DNA of 64,000 bases from GCA-2690565 sp002457235 (GTDB lineage Bacteria; Verrucomicrobiota; Verrucomicrobiia; Opitutales; Coraliomargaritaceae): assembly GCA_045565695.1 (NCBI GenBank), contig JBJLEZ010000009.1:124001-188000 (forward strand), read 5' to 3'. Positions 38,537 through 49,039 of the stretch are shown piece by piece. The position numbers and the translations under genes are program-made. Below the pieces are notes generated by a model. The model saw nothing but the letters and a program-made list of their open reading frames with translations, made no database searches and had not been told where the DNA came from. Position 1 is the stretch's first letter; each line of letters starts with the position of its first letter.

Positions 38537-40069
38537 ATGAGTAAACGATTTTTAATTACTACAGCGATTGATTATGCTAATGGCTCCCCACACATCGGGC
38601 ATGCCTACGAAAAAATCCTAACGGATGTAATCGCACGGTATAAACGACTTTCCGGTGTACCAGTGCATTTCGTTACTGGATTAGATGAGCATGGACAAAA
38701 AGTGCAAATGAGTGCTCAAAAAAAAGGTGTCGAGCCAATTGAGATCTGCGATTCATTAGCTGATGAGTTTAAAACCTTATGTGAACAGCTTAATATAAGT
38801 AATGATGATTATATTCGTACTACTGAAGACAGGCATAAAAAAGTAGTTCAGTCTTTATTACAAAAACTATTTGATGAAGGAAAAATTTATAAAGCTGATT
38901 ACAATGGGTTTTACAGCGTTCGTCAGGAACAGTTTGTAACAGAAAAAGAAAAAGTCGATGGACAGTGGCCTTCACTATATGGTGATGTAGTAGAAATCAC
39001 TGAAAGTAATTATTTCTTTAAACTTTCCGAATATCAGGACTGGTTGATTGATACAATACGATCTAACGAATCATTAATTTATCCTCGTTTTCGTAGTGCT
39101 GATGTTCTTAACTTTCTTAAAGAACCCTTAAATGATCTTTGTATTTCCCGCCCCAAAGAAAGACTCTCATGGGGAATCGAGCTTCCTTTTGATAATGAAT
39201 TTGTCACTTATGTGTGGTTCGATGCTTTAGTAAATTATATTACTGCCGCAGGTTATGGAACAAATACTTTTGAAGAGTATTGGCCTGCCGATTATCATGT
39301 AATCGGTAAGGATATTTTATCACCACCACATGCAGTTTATTGGCCAATTATGCTGAAAGCCCTAGGCATTCCTTTACCTAAACATTACCTTGTACACGGA
39401 TGGTGGCTGAGTTCCGGTGCAAAAATGTCAAAATCAGACGGACATGTTGTCAATCCATTAGATTTGATTGAAACCTTTGGTGCAGATGCTTTCCGCTATT
39501 TTGTAATCTCTGAAATGAATGTAGGACAGGACAGCGATTTTTCTGAAGAGTTATTTCATAAACGTTATAATTCACATTTAGCAAATGATTTAGGAAATCT
39601 TGTCAGTCGTCTCTTAAACATGGGTCATCGTTTTGCGGGTGGGGTCATTCCTAAAGCTGAAATAGAAGAGAACGAAGAGAAAGTAGTCTTGAATCATTGG
39701 GAGAATCTGAAATCAGATATCTTTGAATTATATGATACCTTTCAATTCCACAAAGCACTAGAAAGAATATTTAGTTTTATTGCTGAATTAAATCGATACG
39801 CCGAAGTAAGAGCTCCTTGGAAACTCGCAAAATCTGAGGATTCAGAAGATCAGCTTCGACTTTCGACAACATTAGCAACTATGTCCGAAGGACTGAGGTT
39901 AGCTTCTATTTTATTGCAGCCGGTGATGCCTCAAATTTCAGAAAAGATTTTAAATAGTTTAGGTCAAAATTCTGTTGAATTATTTGATGAGCAATTGCAA
40001 TGGGGTAACAAATTATCAGGTTCAGCATTTGGAGAAAAGTCCATTTTATTCCCCAAAAATGATCGTTAA
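38537..40069 (+). CDS. metG: Methionyl-tRNA synthetase
   Basis: 510 residues. HIGH motif in GSPHIGHAYEKI, KMSKS in AKMSKSDGHVV. The connective domain has YSVRQEQFVTEKEKVDGQWP with no CxxC zinc knuckles, so it is the zinc-free form. The C-terminal tRNA-binding (EMAP-like) domain is absent. Last gene of menD-menB-metG; convergent with surA. Confidence 0.95.
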   Translation: MSKRFLITTAIDYANGSPHIGHAYEKILTDVIARYKRLSGVPVHFVTGLDEHGQKVQMSAQKKGVEPIEICDSLADEFKTLCEQLNISNDDYIRTTEDRHKKVVQSLLQKLFDEGKIYKADYNGFYSVRQEQFVTEKEKVDGQWPSLYGDVVEITESNYFFKLSEYQDWLIDTIRSNESLIYPRFRSADVLNFLKEPLNDLCISRPKERLSWGIELPFDNEFVTYVWFDALVNYITAAGYGTNTFEEYWPADYHVIGKDILSPPHAVYWPIMLKALGIPLPKHYLVHGWWLSSGAKMSKSDGHVVNPLDLIETFGADAFRYFVISEMNVGQDSDFSEELFHKRYNSHLANDLGNLVSRLLNMGHRFAGGVIPKAEIEENEEKVVLNHWENLKSDIFELYDTFQFHKALERIFSFIAELNRYAEVRAPWKLAKSEDSEDQLRLSTTLATMSEGLRLASILLQPVMPQISEKILNSLGQNSVELFDEQLQWGNKLSGSAFGEKSILFPKNDR

Positions 40070-40087
40070 ACCTATTCGTACTCCTAA

Positions 40088-41074
40088 CTATAGGAAATAG
40101 CGAATATAAGCCTTTGCCCTTAAGTCTTCTAGCCACTCATCCAATGAGTTTTGAGCTATTTCTTGGCTGAGTGTTTTTTCTATTACATCTCGAACTTGAG
40201 ATATGGGCTGAATTTTTTCTTTCTGGATATTCTCTGCATATAGAATAAAAACTGCATCACCTAATTGTATAGGCTGGGTATACTCTCCAATGTTTAAATC
40301 AAAAGCTACTTGCGACAATTCAGACCTTAAGTCTTCACGCTTTATCCATCCCCAGTCCCCATTGATACGATTATAACTTTTGTCGCCATAAGCATTAGCT
40401 AAAGTGTGAATCGGGTTCCCTTCATCTAATTGTGCTATGATTTCATCCGCTGTTCCTAAGACGCTTTCCATTGTTTCACTTGCTTTAGGCATTAAGATGA
40501 TTTGTTTTAAGTGTATTAACTCTGGTTGATAGAAGCGTATTTTATTTTTCACATAATAATCCTCAATTTTTTCTGGGCTAATTTGTGACTGCTTTTTTCG
40601 ATTTTGGGACTGCATTACATTTACGATAATGTTTCTTTTTAACTCTTCCCTAAACTCATCTTGTGTCTGACCATTCGAATTTAGGTAAGCTAAAAACTGA
40701 CTGCGATTTCCGTTAAAATCTTTTTTGATTATTGATTCATATTCGCCATCTATGTAAGAGGGTGGAATTTGAATTCCTTTGTCATACGCCTCATTTACAA
40801 TAATAATATGATCTATCATATTTTGTAAGATGTCTTTACTCACTTGCTCAATTAATTTAGAAAATTCTGCTTCGCTTTTGGCCTGTAGGCGAAGCTTTGG
40901 AACAATAGGATCTAAAGATTTTCGCAATTGCTCAAAAGTAATGATTTCACCTTCAGCGATGGCTGCTATTCCGTTACCGAGGTGTAATTTCTGTTCTTCA
41001 TTTACTGATGCATGAGTAATAAAAGATAGACTAGTTGTTACTAAAACTAAAAATATGTGTCTAAAATATGGCAT
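40088..41074 (-). CDS. surA: SurA-like periplasmic peptidyl-prolyl isomerase
   Basis: 328 residues with a signal peptide (FLVLVTTSLSFITHASV). A SurA N-terminal chaperone domain (about 35-175) is followed by one parvulin (PpiC) domain (about 185-285), with LIHLKQIILMP and GDWGWIKREDL. E. coli SurA has two parvulin domains; this has one. It overlaps mfd by one base, so rnc-mfd-surA form a minus-strand operon. The likely role is outer-membrane protein folding. Confidence 0.88.
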   Translation of the reverse strand: MPYFRHIFLVLVTTSLSFITHASVNEEQKLHLGNGIAAIAEGEIITFEQLRKSLDPIVPKLRLQAKSEAEFSKLIEQVSKDILQNMIDHIIIVNEAYDKGIQIPPSYIDGEYESIIKKDFNGNRSQFLAYLNSNGQTQDEFREELKRNIIVNVMQSQNRKKQSQISPEKIEDYYVKNKIRFYQPELIHLKQIILMPKASETMESVLGTADEIIAQLDEGNPIHTLANAYGDKSYNRINGDWGWIKREDLRSELSQVAFDLNIGEYTQPIQLGDAVFILYAENIQKEKIQPISQVRDVIEKTLSQEIAQNSLDEWLEDLRAKAYIRYFL

Positions 41075-44000
41075 TACTGTTTCTTGATTTTTTTAAGAAA
41101 ATTCTGAATTTCAGTTAACTTTAATTTAGTCGTCTTTTGGGTCAAGCGAGGAAATCGTGCCCCAACTTTATAATATTCTTTTTGAGTATGAGCATAAGCA
41201 CACATTAAACGATTAGATTCACTCTGTACGGACTTAAATCCTGCTGTTTCCGCTAAAATACGAATTGTATGTATTTTTAATAAAATACTCAAAGGTTCTG
41301 GAATTGGTCCAAAACGATCAATTAACTCTTTTTGAATATCCTGTATTTGCTTTATACCTATAGCCATTGATAAGGCTCTATGGAAATGGATTCGGATGCT
41401 TGACTCGCTAATATAATTCCTGGGGATTGATGCAAAGGAGCAAGCGTGAATCTCATTATTCTGCTGTATTAATTCTCTTGGGTTTTTTGTTTTAGCTACT
41501 TTGTCTTCGTTAGGTTCACCGTAAATGATGAAATCTAGATTCACCTCAGCAGTAATCCGATTTGAATTTGGCTCATTTTTTAGGCGTGCAATACTTTCTT
41601 TGAGTAGCTGACAATAGAGTTCGAAGCCAATCGTTGAAATATGACCACTTTGTTCTGCACCTAAAATATTACCAGCACCTCTTAATTCCAAATCGCGCAT
41701 TGCAATCTTAAATCCTGCTCCTAATTGATTATATTGTTTCAAAGTGCTCAGTCGTTTATGAGCTGCTTCAACTAAGGCAACATGTCTATGTAAAAATAAA
41801 TATGCGTAAGCTTGCTTGGTAAATCGACCGACACGTCCTCTTATTTGATAAAGTTGCGCTAGGCCAAAACGATCAGCACCCTCTATGATTAATGTATTAC
41901 AATTAGGGATATCGATACCGGATTCGATAATTGTTGTACAGACTAGTACATCAAAATCACCGTTGATAAATCCAATCATGATTTTTTCGAGTTCACCATC
42001 TTCCATTTGACCATGCCCAACGACTATTTTTAAATCGGGGAGTTGCTCACGAAGACGACTGGCAACGGATTCAATTGATTCGACACGATTGTGCAGATAA
42101 AAAACTTGTCCCTTCCGATCGGTTTCAAAACGAATTGCCTTTCTAATAAGATTTAAATCATAGCTTTTAACAATTGTTTCAATAGGTTTTCGCTCAAGGG
42201 GAGGACTCTCTATAACGCTCATTGAGCGAGCTCCCGACAAAGCAAGGTGTAGAGTACGAGGAATCGGAGTAGCGGTGAGTGTTAAAATGTCTACATTATG
42301 GGCAATTTCTTTAATTTTCTCTTTTTGCTTCACTCCAAATCGCTGTTCTTCATCAACAATGAGCAAGCCTAGATTTTGAAAGTGTACGTCTTTACTTAAT
42401 AGACGATGCGTCCCAATGATTAGATCGATTTTACCTTCAGCAACTTCAGAGAGGATACGTTTGTTTTTATAATTTGAGTAAAAGCCACTAGCGCAGTTTA
42501 TAACTACAGGAAATTCTTTAAAACGCTCAGTAAAGGTCAGGTAATGTTGTTGGCATAAAACAGTGGTGGGTACCAATATGGCAACTTGCTTACCGGCATT
42601 AATGGCTTTAAAGGCAGCTCGTATTGCAACCTCTGTTTTTCCGTAACCGACATCGCCACAGATTAAACGATCCATGGGCTTATTTGATTCCATGTCTCTT
42701 TTGGTGTCTTCAATGGCTAATAATTGGTCTCTCGTTTCAGTATAAGGGAATTCAGCCTCAAAAAGTGTTTGCCACGGATGGTCACTAGGAAAAGCGAACC
42801 CTTCCGCATACGTTCTCTCTGCGTTAATTTTGAGCAATTTTGATGCATAATCAAAGGTTGCATACTCAGCGTTAGTTCGAGTTTTTATCCATTGAGAAGA
42901 GCCGATTTTTGCCAGCTTCGGCTTCTTCTTTGAAAAACTAAGATAACGGGTTAGTAAATGTGCCTCACGAATCGGGACATGCAAAATCATTGATTGATCA
43001 AACTCAACCGTTATGACTTCAGAGTGACTGCCATTAACATTGATTTGAGTGACTTCTTTATAACGACATAAACCATGCTGGAGATGCACTAATAAATCAC
43101 CTTGGATCAATTCTGAAAAATCTAATAAATGAAGTACTTGTGAATTCTTAGACTGATTTGGCTTAGTGGAAATGTCTGGCTTGATACCAATCAAAATTGA
43201 TTCTTCGACTAATATAAATCCTTTGCTATAAGCAGAGAATTCTTGGGATGGCAAAACATAGGTTGATTCTAAAAGATTGGATTCTATGAAATGAATCTGC
43301 TCTCTATCCATAAATTCAATCAAATCGATAGTATCGAGTATGAGATCTCTATTGATCTTATTTTCAAGCGCACAGTAGATCCTGGGCGGAAATTTGTTTT
43401 TGAATATTTTTGAAAGTGATTGAAAAGATTCTTTTGTCTTATCTAGAGCATTAGAAAGTTCTTTCTCTTTGATTTTCTGCTTACTTGAACCGCTAAAGGA
43501 TTCTTTTGAGCCACTGAGTATAGAGCTCTTAGAACAATCTTTAAACACGTTATTGTTTAGGTCGAACTCGCAAACTCCGATATAATTATCACCATATTTT
43601 TTTCGTTCGTTGAAAATAGAATGTATGCTACTGCTCGAGTCTGTTTTGCTTTTGACAGTAAAGCGATAAGGATGCTCTCGTTCAATCATACTCGGATAAT
43701 CGAATATCCAAAACAGTGACTCTTCTGGTAAGAAATCACTTATGGTGCTATCGGTATCGGCTTCGATGAAATTGGGCGGAATAAATAGTGTATCTTGATT
43801 CTTTATACTTCTTTGACTCATAGGATCAAAGATTCTGATTGATTCAATTTCATCGCCAAAAAAATCGATTCGATAGGGCTGTTGTTCATTGGCTGGGTAG
43901 ATATCAATAATACCACCTCGAATAGCAATTTCTCCGACATTTTCGCAGGCTGCTTCGACATCGTAATTTAAATTTTCGGTTAATTGTTTAACTAAATCTC

Positions 44001-44415
44001 GATAGTCGTATCGATTTCCAACCTTTAACATACAAGTATTATCAACAAACGTTTCTAATGACGGAACATTGCCAAATAGGGCTTCTGGTGTTGTAACTAT
44101 GCAAATCTTATCCTCCTTTAGCTCTTTTAATTGCAGAAGGGTAGAAAGACGACGAGCGTTTCTAGCCTGTTTAACGGAGCGGTCTATTCCATTGGGCGGT
44201 GATTCGGGAAAACCTAAAAATGTGCTATGCTTATTTGAATCTTCTAGAGAAGATAAAGTATTCAATTGTTTAATATATGAATCTATGTCCTTAGGGAAGG
44301 ATGTAAGTATGACGCCCACTTGCTTACTTTGTTCACCTATTATTTGGGACATGACAGGAAGCTTTGCACTATCAACAACGCCCGTAAATAAATGCCTATC
44401 CTGTAATTGCACCAT
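41074..44415 (-). CDS. mfd: Transcription-repair coupling factor Mfd
   Basis: 1113 residues. A UvrB-like N-terminal part is followed by an RNA polymerase-interaction (CarD-like) domain with GDLLVHLQHGLCRYKEV near 430-500. The translocase has Walker A GDVGYGKTE near 587, DEEQRFG near 688, TATPIPRTLHLALSG and GRVGRF. A C-terminal TRCF domain is present. Releases stalled polymerase and recruits UvrA. Confidence 0.96.
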   Translation of the reverse strand: MVQLQDRHLFTGVVDSAKLPVMSQIIGEQSKQVGVILTSFPKDIDSYIKQLNTLSSLEDSNKHSTFLGFPESPPNGIDRSVKQARNARRLSTLLQLKELKEDKICIVTTPEALFGNVPSLETFVDNTCMLKVGNRYDYRDLVKQLTENLNYDVEAACENVGEIAIRGGIIDIYPANEQQPYRIDFFGDEIESIRIFDPMSQRSIKNQDTLFIPPNFIEADTDSTISDFLPEESLFWIFDYPSMIEREHPYRFTVKSKTDSSSSIHSIFNERKKYGDNYIGVCEFDLNNNVFKDCSKSSILSGSKESFSGSSKQKIKEKELSNALDKTKESFQSLSKIFKNKFPPRIYCALENKINRDLILDTIDLIEFMDREQIHFIESNLLESTYVLPSQEFSAYSKGFILVEESILIGIKPDISTKPNQSKNSQVLHLLDFSELIQGDLLVHLQHGLCRYKEVTQINVNGSHSEVITVEFDQSMILHVPIREAHLLTRYLSFSKKKPKLAKIGSSQWIKTRTNAEYATFDYASKLLKINAERTYAEGFAFPSDHPWQTLFEAEFPYTETRDQLLAIEDTKRDMESNKPMDRLICGDVGYGKTEVAIRAAFKAINAGKQVAILVPTTVLCQQHYLTFTERFKEFPVVINCASGFYSNYKNKRILSEVAEGKIDLIIGTHRLLSKDVHFQNLGLLIVDEEQRFGVKQKEKIKEIAHNVDILTLTATPIPRTLHLALSGARSMSVIESPPLERKPIETIVKSYDLNLIRKAIRFETDRKGQVFYLHNRVESIESVASRLREQLPDLKIVVGHGQMEDGELEKIMIGFINGDFDVLVCTTIIESGIDIPNCNTLIIEGADRFGLAQLYQIRGRVGRFTKQAYAYLFLHRHVALVEAAHKRLSTLKQYNQLGAGFKIAMRDLELRGAGNILGAEQSGHISTIGFELYCQLLKESIARLKNEPNSNRITAEVNLDFIIYGEPNEDKVAKTKNPRELIQQNNEIHACSFASIPRNYISESSIRIHFHRALSMAIGIKQIQDIQKELIDRFGPIPEPLSILLKIHTIRILAETAGFKSVQSESNRLMCAYAHTQKEYYKVGARFPRLTQKTTKLKLTEIQNFLKKIKKQ

Positions 44416-44430
44416 CTCTACAAAAAATAA

Positions 44431-45093
44431 TTACTGAATTTTATTTAACGCGTCTAGAGCCGCATCAATTTCTGCATTCTTTATTGAAGTACTGATGCCC
44501 GTTCCAAGAACCTTCCCCTCTATTGAGACTTCTACAGTATAGGATTTATTGTGATCAGGGCCCGCCGTTTCTTTAACTCTATACTGAGGGATAATCCCTT
44601 CTTGGTTTAATTGAGTCCACTCTTGTAATGCTCCCTTAGGGTTAATGCGTTTAATTTCCTCCCTAACGACTTTAAGTTCATTTCTAAAACAGTCTAATAT
44701 CCAGCTTTCAACTGTTTTCAAATCGGAATCCAAGTAGATGGCCGCAATCAAAGCTTCTAAGGTATCTTCTAACATGCTCGAAGAAGGCTCTCCGAAATTT
44801 TTCCTGTAAACATCACTCAACTTGATATGCTTATCTATCTTTAGCTCTAGTGCTTTTTTAGATAGCGAATTTCCGCTGACGATTGCTGTTCGCATAATAT
44901 TTAAAGTACCTTCATCAGCATCTTTGAAACAATTATATAAATATTTGGAGATACATCCTGATAATATACTGTCTCCTAAAAACTCAAACCGTTGGTAATC
45001 AGAAGCAAAAGACTTTTGATTAGGATGAGACAGCGCTATTTCTAATAGCTTTTTATCCTTGAAAGTGTATTTTATAATCGGTTCTAAACTCAT
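44431..45093 (-). CDS. rnc: Ribonuclease III
   Basis: About 220 residues. Signature RFEFLGDSILS, metal ligands in EDTLEALIAAIYLDS, then a dsRNA-binding domain (NPKGALQEWTQLNQEG onward). Processes rRNA precursors and structured mRNAs. The ATG at 45093 is preferred; a GTG at 45102 is also in frame. First gene of rnc-mfd-surA. Confidence 0.95.
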   Translation of the reverse strand: MSLEPIIKYTFKDKKLLEIALSHPNQKSFASDYQRFEFLGDSILSGCISKYLYNCFKDADEGTLNIMRTAIVSGNSLSKKALELKIDKHIKLSDVYRKNFGEPSSSMLEDTLEALIAAIYLDSDLKTVESWILDCFRNELKVVREEIKRINPKGALQEWTQLNQEGIIPQYRVKETAGPDHNKSYTVEVSIEGKVLGTGISTSIKNAEIDAALDALNKIQ

Positions 45094-45218
45094 ATGTATC
45101 ACAAAATTTGAAGAAAGTAATTTTACGACTTGCGACTTTTTTTAGAGAAACATAACCCTATATAAGTATTTTAGTATTATATCACAAGTTAAGTTAAACA
45201 TTTAATTTCATTTACACA

Positions 45219-46769
45219 TTGGCTAAGCAAAAGAAACAAGACAATAAACGAAATAAGATATTCGTTTTAGACACAAACGTATTACTGCATGACCCTCAGT
45301 GCATATACAAATTTGAAGACAATACCATCGCCATACCTGTTGAGGTACTCGAGGAGTTGGATAAAAAGAAATCTGCGCCTGGTGAGCTAGGATTTTCCGC
45401 ACGAAAAATTCACAGGGATTTGCGATTATTGTTTGATACCGATTTAGAAGATGATGCTAAATTAAAAGAGGCATTTCGCTCTGCATTGTCTTGCACTTTG
45501 CCAACAGGCGGTCAGCTGATTGTCGTAATAAATGATTTTTTAATTAATACAAAAGAAAGTGAAAGCTTGAATCGCTTAAGAGCGACATTGTTTGATTTAG
45601 ATAAAATGGATAGCCGTATCTTAGCATCGGTCTTTTTCCTCAAAGAAATCTGCGATGACCAACGCGTTGTATTAGTGACTAAGGACGCAAATATGGCATT
45701 AAAGGGGATTTCTTTAGGCTTAGAAGTTCAAGATTACATGAACGATAAAATTTCTAATAAACAGATGCCCTCTGGTTTAAATGAAATTAATTTATCCAAA
45801 GAAAATTTTGATCTCTTTATTGATGAACACGGAGTTGATTTACCTCCTGAAGATACTAAAGACCTGTACATCAATGAATATGTTTATCTTCGCTATGAAT
45901 CAGATTTAGAAATTGCACGCTATCACGGAGATGGTCAGCTAGAAGCACTAATCATTGGAGATTCTATGGGGATTAAAATCCCTAAAGGCATCAGAGTACA
46001 GCCACTTAATCTTGAGCAACGTATGCTTATGGATGCATTGCTTGATGAAGATATTAAATTGATTACCTGCAGAGGAAAAGCTGGAACGGGAAAAACTTTG
46101 GTGACCATTGCTTCTGCGCTCTATCAAACACTAGGCGATGATAATATTTACGAACGCATGTTTATCACACGACCTTTAGTTCATATCGGGAAAGATACCG
46201 GTGCTTTGCCTGGAACGCTAGAAGAAAAAATGGCCCCATACATCGCTCCTTTTTATGATAACTTGGAAGTTCTTTTCAATAACCGCAAAACCTTGGGGGA
46301 GTCCGGAAGGCCTGATGATAATTCACAAATCGATAAGATTACCTCGAACCGTAAGCGAAAAAAAGCGATGGCGAAATTGGCGAAACAACCACAGTCAAAC
46401 GACGGGCAGATGGAAGAGTCTGATAAGCCAAGAAAACCTTATCAATTTTTATTTGATTATGGAATGGTCATCGTTGAAGCAATGACGTTTATCCGAGGAC
46501 GTTCACTAGCCAATACTATCTTTATTATCGATGAGGCACAGAATCTAACACCACATGAGGCGAAGACGGTAGTCAGCCGAATGGGGGAAGGGTCAAAGGT
46601 CATTCTTCTAGGAGATCCTGCGCAAGTCGATAGTATGTTTCTAGATGCTATGTCGAATGGCTTAGTGCATACGGCTCAACGATTGAAGGGGACAGAAATA
46701 ACTGCTCATATCGAACTGACCAAAGGCGTTCGTTCTGAGCTCGCTGAGTTGGCAGCTGATTTACTTTGA
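45219..46769 (+). CDS. PIN-domain plus PhoH-like ATPase
   Basis: 516 residues. An N-terminal PIN nuclease (about 10-165) has FVLDTNVLLHDP, the acidic VEVLEELD, and LVTKDANMALKG. The PhoH ATPase has CRGKAGTGKTLVT near 290 and FIIDEAQNLTPHE, with VILLGDPAQVD. This is the PhoH2/YlaK type, which has been tied to RNA unwinding and cleavage. TTG start, no nearby antitoxin. Not the phosphate-regulated PhoH. Confidence 0.9.
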   Translation: MAKQKKQDNKRNKIFVLDTNVLLHDPQCIYKFEDNTIAIPVEVLEELDKKKSAPGELGFSARKIHRDLRLLFDTDLEDDAKLKEAFRSALSCTLPTGGQLIVVINDFLINTKESESLNRLRATLFDLDKMDSRILASVFFLKEICDDQRVVLVTKDANMALKGISLGLEVQDYMNDKISNKQMPSGLNEINLSKENFDLFIDEHGVDLPPEDTKDLYINEYVYLRYESDLEIARYHGDGQLEALIIGDSMGIKIPKGIRVQPLNLEQRMLMDALLDEDIKLITCRGKAGTGKTLVTIASALYQTLGDDNIYERMFITRPLVHIGKDTGALPGTLEEKMAPYIAPFYDNLEVLFNNRKTLGESGRPDDNSQIDKITSNRKRKKAMAKLAKQPQSNDGQMEESDKPRKPYQFLFDYGMVIVEAMTFIRGRSLANTIFIIDEAQNLTPHEAKTVVSRMGEGSKVILLGDPAQVDSMFLDAMSNGLVHTAQRLKGTEITAHIELTKGVRSELAELAADLL

Positions 46770-46823
46770 CATTTTGTCTGAGTGATTCCCAATTATAAAA
46801 AGTAGTACTTACGATTACACCTC

Positions 46824-48080
46824 ATGCGTTTTTTATTAACTTCTCACGGATCAACGGGGGATATTTTCCCTGTAATTCGTCTAGGTCGAGCACTGGTCGA
46901 AGCAGGGCATGATGTTCGCTTTGCTACTGTCAATTTGTTTAAAAAGGATGTTGAATCGGCAGGCTTGAAATTCATTAAATTGCCACCTGATTGGGATCAG
47001 AGTGGATTTTCTGAAGCTATGCGCGAATTAACGAAATCAGGCAATTCCGTAGATTTACTCAAGATGATCTATTCTGAGGCTAATCCCTTTCTTGATGAGA
47101 TTATTGAAATACTCAGACGTGAATTAGTCACGGCAGATGCCTTTGTCAGCAACTACATTTTTGGTAATTTATGCCGTCTTGCAAGGCAACTGGAAGTGCC
47201 CTGTGCAGTCACAACCTTTGCCCATAATGCTATTCCTTCTTATTCAAAGTCACCTATTAGTTTACCTAGAGCATTAAAAATACCTCATTTCATTAAAAAA
47301 CCCTTTAACAAATACTTGTGGAAGATAGCCGACTTTTACCTTTGTTGGAATTTGAATCAAGTGATCGGCGAGACCTTGATTAAAAATGAAATAGGTGAAA
47401 TGGAGAGTTATTTAATCAACCCTGCAGATAGAATACTCGTCACAGTTTCACCAGCATTATTTAAACCGAAAAAACTTTGGAATGAGAACTTTTCCTTTAC
47501 TGGTTACTTGAGATGGCAAGCACCTGAAGATAGTGAGAAACAATCAGCTATCGAACAATTCTGTCAGGGTGAAAAGGTACCCGTTTTAACATTTGGTAGT
47601 GTGACTTTCGAAAACACACGAAAGATCATGCGTCGCTTTTTAAAGAACTGGCCGAATGATAAAAAGATTATCATACAGTCTGGATGGGCACAATTAGGGA
47701 TTGAGCGCTCTAATAGCTACATCTTTTCCATAGACAGAATATCCCATGATCAGCTCTTTAAATTTGCTTCAGTCGTTATTCATCATGGTGGAGCAGGGAC
47801 CACTGCAAGTGTCTTGCATTCAGGCGTTCCTCATATCGTCATTCCTCATTTTGGAGATCAAAAGTTTTTTGCTAGAGAAGTAAGACGTTTAGGAGTAGGG
47901 ATTTCTCTTCGATTGTCACGATGGCCCGAAGAATTACCGAGAGCGGTGCGAATTGTCGAACGTAGTAAAAAACGCCTTAAGAAAGCTAGGCGTATCGCTG
48001 ATACCTTAGAATCGGAAAACGGCTCACAAGAGGCGGTCAAAGAGTTGGAGCGATTAGTGATCGAATCAAAAGAGATCTAA
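46824..48080 (+). CDS. Glycosyltransferase, UDP-glucuronosyl/MGT-like family
   Basis: 418 residues, GT-B fold. The N-terminal LLTSHGSTGDIFPVIRLGRAL matches the acceptor domain of family 1 and 28 enzymes, and the C-terminal HHGGAGTTASVLHSGVPHIV is the donor-binding motif. Acceptors in the family are lipids, sterols or antibiotics; the one here is unknown. Cytoplasmic or peripheral. Last + strand gene before tRNA-Asn and the accessory block. Confidence 0.85.
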   Translation: MRFLLTSHGSTGDIFPVIRLGRALVEAGHDVRFATVNLFKKDVESAGLKFIKLPPDWDQSGFSEAMRELTKSGNSVDLLKMIYSEANPFLDEIIEILRRELVTADAFVSNYIFGNLCRLARQLEVPCAVTTFAHNAIPSYSKSPISLPRALKIPHFIKKPFNKYLWKIADFYLCWNLNQVIGETLIKNEIGEMESYLINPADRILVTVSPALFKPKKLWNENFSFTGYLRWQAPEDSEKQSAIEQFCQGEKVPVLTFGSVTFENTRKIMRRFLKNWPNDKKIIIQSGWAQLGIERSNSYIFSIDRISHDQLFKFASVVIHHGGAGTTASVLHSGVPHIVIPHFGDQKFFAREVRRLGVGISLRLSRWPEELPRAVRIVERSKKRLKKARRIADTLESENGSQEAVKELERLVIESKEI

Positions 48081-48101
48081 TTTACACTCTCTGGTAAGTA
48101 A

Positions 48102-48180
<79 letters not shown>

Positions 48181-48583
48181 CGATAAAAGTTTGTCTAATT
48201 CTTTGCCTATTGGGTTCGTAACGAACCTTACAACATGAGAAATAAAACAGAAGTTACTCTACAAGACAGATAGATTTAGCATTTTCAAGAATAAAAATAA
48301 AACTTTTTTATTGAACGGGTGATTAATACGAAAAGAATGAAGTAAAGTTAGCCTCAAATAGAGAGCGAATATGGTCAAACAATATAAATGACCTAAGGCA
48401 TTTCGTCAGTTCTCGGCTATTGAATTCTACCCAACATACAATCGCCTTCTAATTCAGATGGGGTTATAGTGAGTATCTCCCCCGAAGTGCCTTACCTAGG
48501 GGGTTTTACACACTTTGAGAGTACTCATCATTAACTTGGTATTTCATCTTGATAAAAATGATTATTTTTTTACTTATATTTCT
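48181..48583. other. Non-coding gap between tRNA-Asn and the secreted-protein array
   Basis: About 400 bp with no convincing gene. The left 200 bp are AT-rich and featureless to my eye. The right half holds a candidate structured element (see 48392-48507) and then 76 bp of AT-rich leader before the first array gene. Confidence 0.6.
48392..48507 (+). ncRNA. Candidate structured RNA or leader
   Basis: TAAGGCATTTCG (48394-48405) can pair with CGAAGTGCCTTA (48483-48494) over 12 bp with one G-U, closing a 77-base interior. Alternatively CCCCC (48479-48483) pairs with GGGGG (48499-48503), followed by TTTT, as a terminator-like hairpin. The two stems share only base 48483 but are close enough to compete, as in attenuators. 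It lies 77 bp before the first array gene. Confidence 0.3.
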
Positions 48584-49039
48584 ATGAAAAATTTGCTTCT
48601 TATATTTTCAGTGCTTTTAAGCACTTCTTTATATGCTGTAGAATATCATAAATTTAATTTGGAAGAACCAAGTACAATTGAGGGGGCTCTCACCCGTGAT
48701 TCAGATAATGTTGTCTGGGAAGAAGGGGTTAGTCAGAAAACAATTAATATTTCAAACGGAGATATTTTCGAATTAGTTTATTCTAAAGATAAAGCTTTAT
48801 CTAGAGCATTGGGCTACGAATTAGACTTAGATAATGATGGTGAAGTTGATTTTTCGGCTGGGGGTAATTCTAGTTATGATACTCTTCCTTTCGGTACCAT
48901 TATCGGTCCAGCAACTCTAGTTATTAAATCAAGTATTTATTCTAGTGGTTTATATGTAGGCTATAGATATATAAGAGCAAGCTCTACAATTTATTCTAGT
49001 ACTACTGCTACAATTCCAGCTATTGAAGGACAAAATTAG
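48584..49039 (+). CDS. Array gene 1: secreted protein, cut short by an in-frame TAG
   Basis: 151 residues. Signal peptide MKNLLLIFSVLLSTSLYA, shared almost base for base with array genes 4 and 6. The body has DLDNDGEVDFS, a calcium-type DxDxDG loop, and no family I know. After the TAG the same frame stays open for another 39 codons that encode the C-terminal module found in its neighbours, so this is a truncated form of a 190-residue protein. An in-frame start at 48515 would place a non-signal stretch before the signal peptide and is rejected. Confidence 0.7.
   Translation: MKNLLLIFSVLLSTSLYAVEYHKFNLEEPSTIEGALTRDSDNVVWEEGVSQKTINISNGDIFELVYSKDKALSRALGYELDLDNDGEVDFSAGGNSSYDTLPFGTIIGPATLVIKSSIYSSGLYVGYRYIRASSTIYSSTTATIPAIEGQN

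Noticed and set aside
48515..48583. N-terminal extension of array gene 1
   Set aside because: The extra codons precede a complete signal peptide; the ATG at 48584 matches the starts of its paralogues.
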